Assembly: GCA_003313425.1 (NCBI GenBank)
Contig: NHZP01000019.1
Location: 372,001 to 436,000 of the forward strand
From: Pseudopyrenochaeta lycopersici
Taxonomy: Eukaryota > Ascomycota > Dothideomycetes > Pleosporales > Pseudopyrenochaetaceae
DNA length: 64,000 nt
Reading direction: 5' to 3'
Positions 1 through 11,851 of the stretch are shown here, piece by piece; the stretch's first letter is position 1; every line of letters begins with the position of its first letter. The notes under the pieces were generated by a model. The model made no database searches. It was given only the letters and a program-made list of their open reading frames with translations, and was not told the origin of the DNA. Made by a program: the position numbers and the translations under genes.

Positions 1-327
1 GAGATGAGCCATTCTCTCATTTTCTATGTTATTGATGTTGATAATACGGTACACAGGTATACTCGAAATCTAGTAATTATATTGGTTGCACTTTCTTGGA
101 CGTTATTAACCTGCACTTTCAGCGATTTCATCCTCTGGTATCGGCCTCTGTGGTTCCTGATAATCTACAAGCATTTATACGATGTATTCCTACAGCTACA
201 TAGAGGGCTCGATTGCCTTGTTTGCTCCTGCTTGATGATGATTAGAAACTTCAAAGTTTAGCTGGATACCATTGCGCAATTCAATATCATGCACGGCATT
301 TCGCTATCATCATTATATGATCCCTTT
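1..327. other. intergenic, no gene seen
   Basis: This stretch lies downstream of the transporter gene, which is on the minus strand and stops at 328. The only open frame (4-261, plus) shows no family motif and has the look of chance coding. I see nothing further here. Confidence 0.5.
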
Positions 328-2033
328 TTACGCTGTAGGGAAGTGTAAAGCTCCGCTCTTGATTCTCAACCTTTTTCCCCATATCTGTAGCGCAATAATA
401 ATCAAGAAAGCAAAGGAGCAAATGCCAGCTTGAGTACCAAAGCTAACCTTAGTACCCAGTGCTTGTGCCCACGTGATCTGGAAATAACTGGTAATGAATC
501 CTCCACCAGCTGCATTGTGTTAATTAATGAGAATGATGTGAACTGAATAACAGACTTACTTCTAGCAAAGTTGATCCAAGCAGATACCTCTCCTGATGCT
601 TCTGGGTAGCTGTCAAGATTGTATGCATTCAAGGCGACCGTGGAGACCATGATTCCAAAGACATATAGTCCCCAGAATAGTGCAGTGACCATGTAGTGAT
701 AGGAATCTTGCAGGGAGAACCCTAGCCCAATCAAACCAGCAAGCATAAAGGGCGTGCTGAACCACATCGCACGCAACCTAACCTCTGGTTCAAAGAGTCC
801 GTTATGAGTCATGGTATACCGCTTAGAGATACCGTCATGCAGCCAATGACCAGCTATCTCGCCAAGCAAGGCAGCAACGATGGGTGTGAAGTAGAAGAAG
901 CCGATCTGCCTAGGTCCGAAATTATACAGAGGTGTCAGAAAGATTGACAAGGTAGTGTTGATTCCTACAACCCATGCGAAGGTGAGCATGTAATATACAG
1001 CAGAAAGGAAGACAGTAGGCTTGCATATAACTCGGATGGGTCGCATGCAAGCCTGCCAGAAGGTGTTGCGGAGGTGTCGAGACCGGAACTGACTGATTCC
1101 TACTAACTCGGCGATTCGTGAGCCTTTAACAGGTTGGTTTGATTGAGAGATTCGGCGATCGTAATAGGTTTCCTGCACGAAAAGTACAGCAAGGATAAGA
1201 GCAAGCGCAGTCTATGTAATCGCGTCAGCTTTGGATCCGCAATGAGAGCCTTGATCTGTTTACCTCGACGAAATACACCCAGAATGCGATAGGCCATGGC
1301 TGGGTCGTGATGATAAATGCGGCTATCAGCGGCCCCATATACGGAGAGAGAATAATGAATGCAGACCAGATATTGATCTTCCGGGTGCGTTCGTGGAAAA
1401 AGAACATGTCAAAGATGAACATCAAACCTCCGCCCTGAGAAACTGTACTGAAGAAACCATTCAAGATACGCGCAGTCATAAAGGATTCAAAAGATGTGGC
1501 GGCTGCACACCAAGCAGCTGTGGCGGTAGCGATAACGAGGAAGTAAAATAAGACGGGCAGGCGGCCTGCCCACGCAGAGAAAGCAACGACGAAGATACCT
1601 CCTGCACCGAGCATGAAGACGTTGCCCACTTGTGAATGATTGACTGTATCCTCGCTCATATTCCATATCCTGAGACAGAGTCAGCTGTGATTACCGTATT
1701 ACTGTCGTCATTAACTATTACTTACGCTGCCTGAGGAATCAGAGTAACAGCCCCAGTGGCGCTACCATAGTCGGGGAGAAAGGCTGCAAAACTGATGATG
1801 AAGAGGATCACATGCTTTTTGGTCTGGCTCCAGTTGAGAGGATCCCTGGGGTCATCAGATGGTTGTGGAATGAGAACAGTGTGACCATCCTTGGCAGTCT
1901 TGAGATTGCCGCGGTGCTCTTCGTCAACATTGGCAATATATCTTTCAGAATTTTTAACTTCTTGCATTTCAGCAGAGGTCATGGCCACATTTTCGACAGT
2001 CTCATCATCATAAACCCTCTTTAGATGGGCCAT
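328..2033 (-). CDS. MFS drug/aromatic-compound transporter (DHA-type)
   Basis: Multi-spanning plasma-membrane transporter of the major facilitator superfamily, predicted 515 aa. Exons read on the minus strand are 2033-1726, 1669-1264, 1211-560 and 509-328; introns begin GTAAGT or GTAAAC and the exons sum to 516 codons. After a hydrophilic N-terminus with the DPRDPLNWSQTKK entry motif, hydrophobic segments follow from about residue 75. The next part contains WNMSEDTVNHSQVGNVFMLG and a TARILNGFF segment, both typical of fungal drug:H+ antiporter-like MFS proteins. It is the first gene of the aromatic catabolic cluster and its promoter carries the cluster CCGGAA sites, so uptake or efflux of the aromatic substrate is the likely role (inference). 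The substrate cannot be read from sequence. Confidence 0.9.
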
Positions 2034-2273
2034 AATGTGCGTGGAGATTTGTGGGTAGAATTGCTGTACTTGATCACCAGCGACAGCCTCTTTGAGCGAC
2101 TCGTAAAAGCAATGGTTTGCTATTTGCTACAAGTCTATTATGAGAAAGCGGATGAGTGTACCGTATGGACCAAGAATGGAATATAGAGAAAAAAGAACAA
2201 CTTGGGAGTAACTGATGGCGATAAATTGCGATGTATTTCAAGACAGGGATAAATACTTATTTAGGAGCGCATC

Positions 2274-2454
2274 CCGGAAAGCACTATTCTCCACGATCTT
2301 CAGCTGTGCTTAACCCAACGACAACTTCCGAATGGAGCGGAACCAAGAAAGAAAGTCAACTGCGGAGACCCCAGTCTTGGAGTGCCAGTCTTTGTTCCGA
2401 AAAGCCGGATAGCTGGGGGTGGCGAAAACCAAATTTCCGGAGTGCATTATCCGG
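2274..2454. promoter_or_regulatory. TTCCG/CGGAA sites upstream of the MFS gene
   Basis: Sites seen: CCGGAA at 2274-2279, an inverted pair TTCCG-N7-CGGAA at 2326-2342, TTCCG at 2395-2399 followed by CGGAT at 2406-2410, and TTCCGG at 2435-2440 with CCGG at 2451. They lie 240-420 bp upstream of the transporter start. The spaced inverted CGG half-sites fit Zn2Cys6 regulators. The remaining gap, 2455-2857, shows nothing recognisable. Confidence 0.5.
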
Positions 2455-2857
2455 CCATTATAGCAGCAGCTAAAGAGCGCCACATGGTTTCCAGTACAGG
2501 AAACAAGTTAGTGAACAACGTATTGCCTCGGCCCTCTGGTACTGTCGATGATTACGAAAGCTAAAGACTGGAGATATCCACAATAAAAGTCTTGCTCGAT
2601 TGGATGAATGCGGTCACACATGTCCAAACAGGGCTTCAGTAACTACATTATGGAGTTTCTATTTCTAATGTGCTTTTTGGTTTAAACCGACAATACTGTG
2701 CAAACGATCTAGTAAATCATCGGGTCAAATGGACCGTACATTCTTCATTATGGCTAAGTTATTGGTATAGTGATATTGAATTAGCTTCAATGTTTGCAAA
2801 TAAAGGAAATTTGCAGGCCAACCAGGGCACCCAAAAAAATCTACTTATAACAAGGAA

Positions 2858-5026
2858 TTAGGACAAGATCGTGGTCAAACAGCCGTAGAAGTATGACTTG
2901 ACCAATTCAGAACCAGATAGAGGCGCAAGCATGCCAATGTAACCGTCAGGCCTCACCGCGACAATAGCTCCATCTTGCTTAGATACCCCATATATCTCAT
3001 ATGCATCTTCTTTATTTGTCAAACCGTACGTCCTCATCTCTGCAACTTCCTTCACAAGTGAAGGTATATCAGCCCACTCGAAGCGTTTACTTAGAGGATG
3101 AATTAAGACAAGCTCAATCATGCTAGGAGGAAACTGTTGGATGTTCTTGATGCATGATAGTAGCGCTGATTGGGAAAACCCAGATCTATCAAGAAGGTCG
3201 TCGCTTGCAAGCACGAGGATACGGTAGCGGCCTACTGATGGCATCTCTGTGATTCGAGTTAGCTTGTTTCCATTAGATCCGAATCATAGATAGAGACACA
3301 CCATCTTGCAGTTGACGAGTAGTAGCATCAGCATACCGCTTCAGTTCGACATTCAGGAGTCGTGTGCCGGGAGTTAATTTGCCACTCAATGGATCGCCGT
3401 TGGGAATTGCGTTGAGAGGAGACTCAGTAGACTTTCTGACCAATCTACTAGATTGATAGTGAAGGCCGCATCCGCTTGTAAATCCACTGCCCTCTCTAAA
3501 AACGCGGAGAAATTCCTCATGCGTCAGACCTGCCATTGCAGGATCGTCGGATCCCAGTTGCCCAGAAAATATGTGTGAGAAGGTTGTGTCAAATTCGATG
3601 AGTTGACGGGCGGTGTCGACACGTTCCTGCTCGAATGTTTCAAGAACTGGGTCAGTTGAGCCAGGTGTGGCATGCGGCGTTAACCCATTGATGCTGTGTG
3701 CAAGCTTCCAAGCTAAATTATATGAATCCATCATAGACACATTCATGCCTTGCCCAGCTTTCGGACTGTGTGTATGGCACGCTGTGGCTTGTCAGTATTG
3801 GTATTTGAAGAAGAACATATATCAAACATACCATCGCCAACGATGAAAATTCTGTCTACACCATCGGATGTCCTGGCAGAAAACTTGGGCGTCATTCGTT
3901 GACCTATTTGATATGCGGCCCACCAATCTGGCGTAGTGCCTTCTTTAATTTTAATCTCATATGGCGCAAATACCTCACATGCCTGCTCAAAGATGTAATC
4001 CAAGGTGACGGCGCCGCGTCTCCTCTTATCTGCCATTTTCTTGTCTGTTATGGGTTCTGAGCTTGCATCAACCTCGCCAGGCACCTGGACATAGAGTCGT
4101 GTAAGGTATTCGCCGGTCGCAATCTGTTCCCTTGGGATCACCATCACCGAGCCTGCATCCGAATGTATTGCACAGCGTTTCCGAATGTCAGGGAAATTTG
4201 TGCTTGCGACAAAGTCGCATACCCCCCAAATATGGTCGGTAGTCTCGCCTTGAAGATCGAGTCCCATGCATTTACGCACAAGCGAGCGTGCACCATCCGC
4301 TCCCACAAGGTACTTAGTCCGAACGGAGTTTTGTTTTGTCGTGCCGTCGGCATGGTCATACTCGTATCTGACCAAGATAGGGAAGTCGGGATGAGAATCG
4401 TCTACAGTGTACTCAAGAAAGCGATGTGATCTTCGAATAGTATCCTTTGGCGCATATAGCTCGAGGTTTTCTTGAAGAATCCGCTCGATGCGGCCTTGAT
4501 GAATTGTGACCTCGAAAGGAAAGCGTGCGGAGACATTGACATCAGGGACAAAATCGGTGCGTTCGATACCTTTTTTGGCTGTGCCATTGCTTGTCTTTAG
4601 CGAATTGTGGGATATTGGGTTCCAGAAAGCGACTTCCTCCATATGACAGCCCTCATTGATAATTTCTGCAGCTATCCCGAGACTCTGTAAAACTTCAAGC
4701 GTCCGGGGCTGCAGACCGTCTGCTTGACCAGCCTTCAGAGTCCCAGGCTTGGAATCTAGACAGAGCAATGAAGAATCCGTAATGCCATATCTTGCTAACA
4801 ATAAGGTAAGAAAGAGGCCACTTGGTCCAGCCTAGAACACGGCCGTGAGCAAAGTTATCTTGCTGGGTATGATTATAACACTTACGCCTATGACCACAAC
4901 TTCACGGTTATCGTACGTGTTTGATGAAATGTCTGGCTTGGGGGAAAGTCTGGGTAGTGGAAGTGCACGCGACGGCAGGATCCTGAGATCCCTTGCAGCA
5001 TTCGAAGTTTCTTGGAAGACTGGCAT
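2858..5026 (-). CDS. FAD-dependent phenol hydroxylase-type monooxygenase
   Basis: Flavoprotein aromatic monooxygenase, predicted 669 aa, consistent with phenol 2-monooxygenase proteins. Exons: 5026-4886, 4831-3832, 3781-3302, 3246-2858; they sum to 670 codons. The first intron splits the Rossmann FAD motif (VVVIGAGPSGL, about residues 43-53). A GADGARS motif follows near residue 226, and the FAD-ribityl GD motif with the conserved GDACHTHSPKAGQGMN stretch lies at about 379-394 across the second intron. The C-terminal part (about 480-669) corresponds to the thioredoxin-like dimerisation domain of phenol hydroxylases. It would use NAD(P)H and O2 to hydroxylate a phenol; with a hydroxyquinol-type dioxygenase and maleylacetate reductase nearby, hydroquinone or resorcinol hydroxylation is the likely step (inference). 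It is divergent from the regulator gene. Confidence 0.92.
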
Positions 5027-5143
5027 ATTTCAATCTCGTATCAATTAGCAAGTGTGGAAAATGGTGTAGCCGTCGTCGCCTCCACTGATCGTTGGCGGAG
5101 ACCGCTACCATATTCTAATATTTAACGGCTTCCTACCCATAGA

Positions 5144-5194
5144 GCGGATGTGGAGAGGAACTTCCGTCTCATACTTCCGGCTTCCGACCGGAAG
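5144..5194. promoter_or_regulatory. palindromic CCGGAA operator between monooxygenase and regulator
   Basis: The 398-bp divergent promoter holds the densest site set in the cluster. ACTTCCGG at 5173-5180 and CCGGAAGT at 5188-5195 form a perfect 8-bp inverted repeat with a 7-nt spacer. CTTCCG at 5181-5186 overlaps it and pairs with CGGAAG at 5189-5194. Further sites are CTTCCG at 5161-5166 and CGGAT at 5144-5148. It probably controls both the monooxygenase (minus) and the regulator itself (plus), which would make the regulator autoregulated. Confidence 0.6.
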
Positions 5195-5424
5195 TTTGTC
5201 GCATCATAAAATGTGGGGAAATGACAAAGAAGGGGCTGTGACACGTGCATGCGGCATCAACTCCGGCGGTCTGTTGCAGCGAGGGTCATGGTGTCGGATC
5301 TTGAGGCGGGGCTCATTCGACAATGTCGCCGAAACCCCTCTGGCCCCGACGGTCATACTTTTTCACTACCATTTTGCTGATTGCTTTGAACGCGGCCCAT
5401 GAACCATCGACCACGTAATCAAGG

Positions 5425-8068
5425 ATGCCAAAGTCAGGGCACAACTCGCGGAATGGTACTCCTTCCGACAACCCTGCTTCGCTTAGTCGCCGTAATTTAC
5501 CGCGGGCAAGTCATGCATGTCAATGGTGTCGCGCAAAGAAGGCGAAATGCGATCAGCAACAGCCATGCTTGAATTGCATCAAGCATTCTGTCAATTGTGA
5601 ATATGGAATTCGAAGGCGGAATGGCCGGACAAGAACCGCCCGCTCCCAAAACCAAACTCACGAGGAAAGAGTGGGTGGACGAGATCATGTTCCGTCTCCA
5701 GCATCCGCTCAGAGAAGTCAAGATGAGCTATCTAGAAGCCTGACGCCAGAAAGACATCGTGAATCAGCACCGCTAGGTACATAATTGTCCTTACACTTCG
5801 TGTTTGTATCAATTATCACTAATTTCTGATCAAAGTCTTTGCATCGCAACCTTTGCCTGTTCAAGACTTGGAGGTATTAGGCGATGTCAACGAGCACACC
5901 CACGGAACTGAATTTTATGGCACGTCGTCCAATTTTGTGCTTCTCAATCAATTTTTCGCATTTGCTCAGCAACATCTTCCCCCGGGAAATGCAAACACCA
6001 GCGGGCGCAATGAAATGTCATATCTCTCCCCTTCCAGCCTTGGCGGCAATGAACCCTCTGGTCTTACAAGCGAGAATGGACCATGGACATCTAGCGGACT
6101 TTCTCCAGGTCCTGACCGAGCTGCATTTCCCCCAGGGCGGGTTTCGATTATCAACTTACTTTCCAATGAAGAAGCGCTGTCACCCCCGTCAAGGCCTAAA
6201 ACGCCTCTGCGTACAGTGGACAAGCAACAAAACGGCTTGGGTGTGATCTCAGCTGCATCAAGTCGAGCAAGAGATGCAACTAATAGGGAAACTACCCAGC
6301 ATAGTCGGCCGACGCTGGAGTCTCAAGGCAGTGAAGCTGGGCACGTCACTAGCCGCCTCCCCGTAATTGATCATCTGGCTACGAGTAATAGACCAAGACC
6401 AGTCGCATCAATCCAGGAAGCTGAACGTCGATTGGAGCGAGAGTTTGTTCGCCTCTTCATGGACAATCTGCATCATCTTCACCCTATGCTTGACTCCAGA
6501 GCGTTCACAGCACGATGTGAGGATGAAATATGGAACGCACAGGTACAGCAAGAACGGAAACAAAGTTTCAAACATTTTTATGCACTTTACAACATTGTGG
6601 TAGCAACAGGAGCTCTCGTAGCTGGAAGTGACACAGCTCAAGTCTTTGAGCGGGACATAAAGCTATGCATGGAGCAGTTTGCACCGTCTCAAAAGTCGAG
6701 AAGACCTTCGCCCCAAGCATTGTCGAAGATGTACTTCAGAAAGTCGAGAGAGTTACTGGGCGACGTTTTTGAAGTTTGCTCCCTGGAAAGCACTCAAACG
6801 CTCCTACTCATGGTAAAGGCCTGTCATAACCTTATATGAGATGCCTACTAACTTGCATATAGTCACTTTACTGCCAGAACTCTCATAAACCACACGCTTG
6901 CTACATGTATTGTGGGCATGCTGTCCGCACGGCGCTCGCTATTGGCCTTGCGAACGAGTCCATGTCAAGTTCAACGGAAGATCGTAAAGCCGCTCGGCGT
7001 ACCTGGTGGTGCATATACTCGCATGAGATTGATATGAGCTGCAGTGCAGGGCGAAGAGACAGTTTGGGAAAGCCCCGAAACTATCAAATACCGTTTCCTG
7101 TCATCAAGAACCCAAATACGACCGTATCCGATGTTCCCGAAGTCGAGAACAGGAGCGTTGCTATGATAAATGAGATGGTACATTTCGCCGCAGTTTTGCG
7201 ACGCGTCTCGAAACAGTTGTATCACGACTCAAAGGGTCTCACTTTGTTGCAAAAGTCGCTGGTTGCGAAAGAGCTCGACGGCCTTTTAGACGGTTGGAAA
7301 GCTCGCCTACCAGAATGGCTTGATTTTGGCAAAGTATCTTTCCGTGGAGAGGAGTGGGCCGCAAAGCAGAAGCTCGTTCTACAACTGAGATATTTGAACG
7401 CAAGGATTGTTATCCACCGGCCATTTTTAGCCCACGCTCCGAGTAGAGGTGAACTACAAATGTCAAGACATCTCGAACTATGCCTGGAAGCTGCCCGAGA
7501 GACAATCCATGTCTTGTACGATGCGTATGCTTATCGTCACTACTTCCGTAGCTGGTGGTATAACTCCACGTATACCTTGTACGCTGCAATGATTGTTTTA
7601 TACATTCTCATACTCGACCATCCCGCTATGAGTAGAGCAGACCTGTTTAACGACGTCATCAAAGCCCGAGATATCTTGCAATCGATGGACGAGGTCATCG
7701 TCGCGCGACGAAGTGCTGATTTGATACGCGAAGGGCTGCAAGTCGCTCAAGCTCGTTCTCGTTCGCAAAACAATACTCATGATTTGCTTGAAGAAAGTCG
7801 CCAAGGTCTAGCTGATAAGGTACACCAGTCTCAGGTGGACATCAATGATATGGCATTGAATGCCGAAAGCAATGTCTCACGGACATTATTCAGTTATACC
7901 GGACATGGCCCGGACCCAGGTCCATTGTTGGCATCCCTCATAGATCCTAATCTGCTACAAGACTTTGCTGCCGGAATGGACATTATGTCAGGCCTTGACA
8001 TGCCAGCTTTTTACTTTGACGGCTTTAACGGGGATGGGCCAGACGCTCCTCTGGCCCCGATATTATAG
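5425..8068 (+). CDS. Zn2Cys6 fungal transcription factor of the aromatic cluster
   Basis: Nuclear sequence-specific regulator, predicted 844 aa. Exons 5425-5776, 5836-6812 and 6863-8068 sum to 845 codons. The N-terminal binuclear zinc cluster has cysteines at 32, 35, 42, 48, 51 and 58 with spacing C-x2-C-x6-C-x5-C-x2-C-x6-C. A long low-complexity linker follows. The middle homology region (Fungal_trans type) starts near residue 320 (FVRLFMDNLHHLHPMLD) and contains the diagnostic RRTWWCIYSHEIDMSC stretch in the third exon. It sits inside the catabolic cluster, divergent from the monooxygenase, so it is the likely pathway-specific activator acting through the CCGGAA sites (inference). Confidence 0.92.
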
Positions 8069-8169
8069 AGATGGAATGATGAAACCAAATTTGACACAAT
8101 ATATTGTACCATAGCATTAATTCATTCTTGGTCTGTTTGGATATCCCCGATGCCCCCTCAAACTAATCA

Positions 8170-9260
8170 TTAGTCTACATCAGGCACAGGAAGATCATCA
8201 ATAAACCTGAACCTTCTACCTAAACTAATCATCGCCTCTTCAGCCTTTTTCCTGCGTAATGTTGCTGCAGCCTCTTCCGTGACTAGAACAAAGCCGTATG
8301 TCATCAACGCAGACCCTAGCTCAACACCATATTTCTTTGCTAGACTTTCATCTTCAACCTTCTTGATCGAGACCACGAGTGAGTCCTTGACACCAAAGAC
8401 GGCATCGGTAGATTCATAGGGGTCATCCCTGAGATATAGAGCACTGTAAACACATGTCAGCCTGTACTCTGCTCCTGATAGGCCTTCAGGCAAACTCACG
8501 TAATCAGAGGGTCAAACCCGGCCTTTTTGAACATAAAGTGCATGTGGCTTGGCCGATACGGGTGGCGGTTCAACACCTTAAGTAGCTTTCCCACGGGCCC
8601 ATCATGCGGAATAGGATACGGCACAGGGACAATAGCCTTGAACCAAAAGTCTCCCTTCTCATCGCTCGTCAATACCGCTCTGCCATCCGGGCCCGTCCTA
8701 TCTGCATGTTGTACGTCATAGAAACCCTTCGAGTCTGTCTCCCAAACATCGATATCGGCACCCGATATTGGGTTTCCATCTGTATCTCTCAAAGTACATA
8801 GGACAAGGAGAGGCTCCCCTTCCGGGTCGTGTGATATCACGCCGCCTTGACCGGTGCGTTCGGCTTCGTGAGTGTGGAAAGGGCCGAGGACTGTACCTTC
8901 GGTGCTGCCTTTCGGTTTAGGATGGTCGATTGAATCTACTAGAAGTGACAGTCCTAGGACATCTGATAATAGAATGAATTCCTATGGTCAAACGGCATGT
9001 CAACGTAGCCACTTCTTAAGCCAGAACATGCTTACCTGTCTAACATCCGACGATATTTGACCAACTTGCGTCAGAAAGAGCAAGGCTGTCATCCATTCGT
9101 CTGTAGTAAGTCTAGTCTCTCTCGCAAGGTCATGCAGGTGAGTGACAGTGCGCTCAAGAATGTATTTCAAACGAAGGCTCCCGCACTGTGAGTTGATGGC
9201 GTGGACATTCTCAGTGATATTGTCAATAGTGAGATCTTTCAAACTGATAGGGGCGGCCAT
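8170..9260 (-). CDS. intradiol ring-cleavage dioxygenase (hydroxyquinol/catechol 1,2-dioxygenase)
   Basis: Non-haem Fe(III) dioxygenase, predicted 326 aa. Exons 9260-9036, 8981-8500 and 8443-8170 sum to 327 codons. The N-terminal helical dimerisation region (to about residue 100) precedes the beta-sandwich catalytic domain. The four expected iron ligands are visible: Tyr163 (GFYDVQ), Tyr197 (PVPYPIP), His221 and His223 (RPSHMHF), spaced almost exactly as in catechol 1,2-dioxygenases. The neighbouring maleylacetate reductase favours hydroxyquinol (1,2,4-benzenetriol) as substrate, giving maleylacetate, over catechol, giving cis,cis-muconate. That choice is inferred from context. Confidence 0.92.
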
Positions 9261-9500
9261 GGTGATGTACTATTTATAATCTTCACACGATTGGAATGAC
9301 TGCGTAGATATCTAAATAAAAGGGCCACAGAGGGATTTGAAAGTAGGCTACTGAGGGCGCCTGCACAATATATAAGCCTGGCTAGCTTGGATGAAACATC
9401 AGTTGTTCTTCCGTAAACCCTTGCATCCTAGCATTCATTCTATTTGATATGACTTCGTTGTTGACGGTTGACCATCCCTCTGGTCGCGCCAAGTAAATAG

Positions 9501-9582
9501 CGGAAGACCGGAAAACGTATGCCAAGGTTCATCACTTCCGGAGAGTTCCACTTCCGGGTCCGGAAATTAGGCGTTCTTCCGG
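9501..9582. promoter_or_regulatory. CCGGAA site cluster upstream of the dioxygenase
   Basis: Within about 80 bp: CGGAAG at 9501, CCGGAA at 9508, ACTTCCGG at 9534, a perfect inverted repeat TTCCGG-GT-CCGGAA at 9552-9565, and TTCCGG at 9577. They lie 240-320 bp upstream of the dioxygenase start. The rest of the 9261-10041 gap (9590-10041) shows no gene or motif that I can name. Confidence 0.55.
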
Positions 9583-10041
9583 TGGGGGACTTCAGCGTTT
9601 GTGTCAGATAGCAAGCTTAAGCTGATGCGTATTTTGTTATGCTGTATAGCGAGCTTGCCACCAACAGGGCACGGTGCCATTCCTACTTTGTCCATTAATC
9701 TATCCTATTGATCACCTAGCGCATAAAAAGTGTGACACCTTATGGCCGCGCTCCTATCTTGGTGACAGCAACACGCAGGGAAAACGGCTAATTTTGCTTA
9801 GAACGTCACGGTGGTGTTAGCTTCCTTCCTGTTGCAACTAGAGAGCCAACTCCGCTGGGCGAGTTGAGACAGACGCTTGTTCCGAGCTGAACTTTTCCCA
9901 TGCGACTAGTGCTACGCGACAAAGCCTGGTAATTATGCCAAAAACAGTGGAAGTCCTACAATTTTCAGCACATAACGCGTAACTCATCCAAGCAACAGTA
10001 TAGCAACGCTTATTTCGCCATCCTAGTAAAACTAAAAAGTA

Positions 10042-11115
10042 TTACAAGTCTGCCCTGGCCTCCTCGCCAGCCCATGCTCGTCGTAGTAGCTCTCGAATGC
10101 TTCCTTCTTCGACATCCCTGGGGTTACTATACGGGTTCTTTACGGCCACTGAAGTTACTTTGTCTATATCTTCTTCTTTCATGCCAAAGTCTTTCAAAGC
10201 TCTGTTCACGCCGAGTCGGTTTAGAAGGGTGTTTAAACCTTTGACCGCGTCTCCATCAGCATCTGGTAACACATCGGCCAGATCCGCTGCGGCGTTTGAC
10301 ACTGCTGAGCTGTTGTATGCAAACGTATGCGGCAATAAAATCGTGTGAACCTCCGCGTGGGAAAGATTCAAGCTTCCGCCAACTGTATGGCAAAGTTTGT
10401 GGTGAAGAGACATGGATGTACTACCCAGGCAGATTCCGCATAGCCATGCTCCATAGAGAGCTTTACTCCGAGCGTCTTGACTTTGGCTTGATTGAACAAT
10501 TTCGATCAGAGCTCCCGACAAAGTCTGTACACCCTCTTTCGCCATCAATCGAATAATTGGGTTGGTATCTGGCGCGTACAATGCTTCCACCGCATGAGCA
10601 ATGGCATTGATGCCACTGGTCGCACTAAGCCCTTGGGGCAAGCTCATGGTAAGATCCGTGTCGTAGATGACAGTACCAGGGAGAATTCTCGGGTCTCGTC
10701 GTGTCGTCTTAATCCCATTTTCAGTTTCTCCCAAAATCGGTGTCATCTCGCTCCCAGCGTACGTTGTAGGAATGCAGATATGCGGAAGTCCACTGCGAAT
10801 GCTGATTGCCTTGCCGAGTCCAATAGTGCTCCCGCCTCCAATTGATACGATACAATCCGCGCTTACGTCTTTTGCTACTTGCAAGGCTTCAGAAGTTATT
10901 TCTGTTGGCGTGTGCATTGCTGCATTCGAGTATATCCCGGCCGTGTTTGAAGCCAATTGTTCCTTGGCCATATTCGCCACTTTTACCTGTTGAGGTGTGG
11001 AAAGGATCAATGCCGCGTGCAGATTCTGTCGTGCTAGCTCTTCTGGCAATTTCAAGAGTGATCCAGAGCCAAAAATGACACGGCTAGGAGCTGCCATATA
11101 CACGAATGATTCCAT
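10042..11115 (-). CDS. maleylacetate reductase (iron-containing alcohol dehydrogenase family)
   Basis: NAD(P)H-dependent reductase converting maleylacetate to 3-oxoadipate, predicted 357 aa with no introns. The start at 11115 (MESFVY) gives the usual length for maleylacetate reductases. The nucleotide-binding GGGS motif is at about residues 93-96, followed by PTTYAGSEMTP (116-126), typical of this branch of the Fe-ADH fold. The metal-site region contains H-rich segments such as SLHHKLCHTVGG. The frame is open upstream to 11325 and would add a basic leader, but that runs into a TATATATATA stretch near 11302, so the shorter start is preferred. It completes the ring-cleavage branch of the cluster. 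Confidence 0.92.
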   Translation of the reverse strand: MESFVYMAAPSRVIFGSGSLLKLPEELARQNLHAALILSTPQQVKVANMAKEQLASNTAGIYSNAAMHTPTEITSEALQVAKDVSADCIVSIGGGSTIGLGKAISIRSGLPHICIPTTYAGSEMTPILGETENGIKTTRRDPRILPGTVIYDTDLTMSLPQGLSATSGINAIAHAVEALYAPDTNPIIRLMAKEGVQTLSGALIEIVQSSQSQDARSKALYGAWLCGICLGSTSMSLHHKLCHTVGGSLNLSHAEVHTILLPHTFAYNSSAVSNAAADLADVLPDADGDAVKGLNTLLNRLGVNRALKDFGMKEEDIDKVTSVAVKNPYSNPRDVEEGSIRELLRRAWAGEEARADL

Positions 11116-11398
11116 ATTAGAATAAATGATGGGTCCTGTGTTAGAAACAAAAATCTTTGACAGTGCTGCACAGGTGACTCTGTGAAAAGTTGTATTTCCG
11201 CCGCAAACACCGATGTGTAATAAGCAGATATCACAATATTGGGGGTGTGGAAGTTGGGATACACTGAACAGATGTCTTGGAGATCTGCGAAGCTGAGGAC
11301 TGTATATATATATAAGTCTTCTCACGAACTTGGCTAGTATGAAGGAGGCGTGTTCATCTGCTTGATTTCGGAGAATGCGTCATTCAGTTGGCGCAAAA

Positions 11399-11478
11399 CC
11401 GGAAGATAGACACAAATGTCCTCCCCGGTTATGTTAGGATTTCACGGGGTTTGGAGTGTTGATCCGGAAGGGCCGGAA
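11399..11478. promoter_or_regulatory. CCGGAA sites upstream of maleylacetate reductase
   Basis: CCGGAAG occurs at 11399-11405 and 11464-11470, and CCGGAA at 11473-11478. The last two form a direct repeat with 9-bp period. They lie 280-360 bp upstream of the reductase start at 11115, beyond a TATA-like run at about 11302. The rest of 11116-11851 shows no other motif and also serves as the promoter of the divergent HET gene at 11852. Confidence 0.45.
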
Positions 11479-11851
11479 AACACAAATGCAACCCTGACCT
11501 TAGTTTAGTCGTGCTCCACCACAAAAGCTGTCTACAATCTCGTATATTTCCGTCACTGGTGTTACTCAGACGTTGAGTTAAGAAGTAGAAGGAAGATCCT
11601 ACTCCTGAATTTCTATATCTTGTGGTGATTATCGTGTTGAGAGTACACATTGGAAGTCTACTGCGTTCGAAGACCTTAGACGAACTCCTTCGTATTGGGC
11701 TGGCAAGTTCCGCCGCTAGGATGATATGAGCTGAGTCTCAACACAGCTTATTCCTATCCGCACCAAGCTGCACATAATCGACCCGTTGTCATAAATTCAG
11801 ACCCTAGACTTCCTAGAGTTATCATCAGAAGCCATTGCGGCCTTACTATCA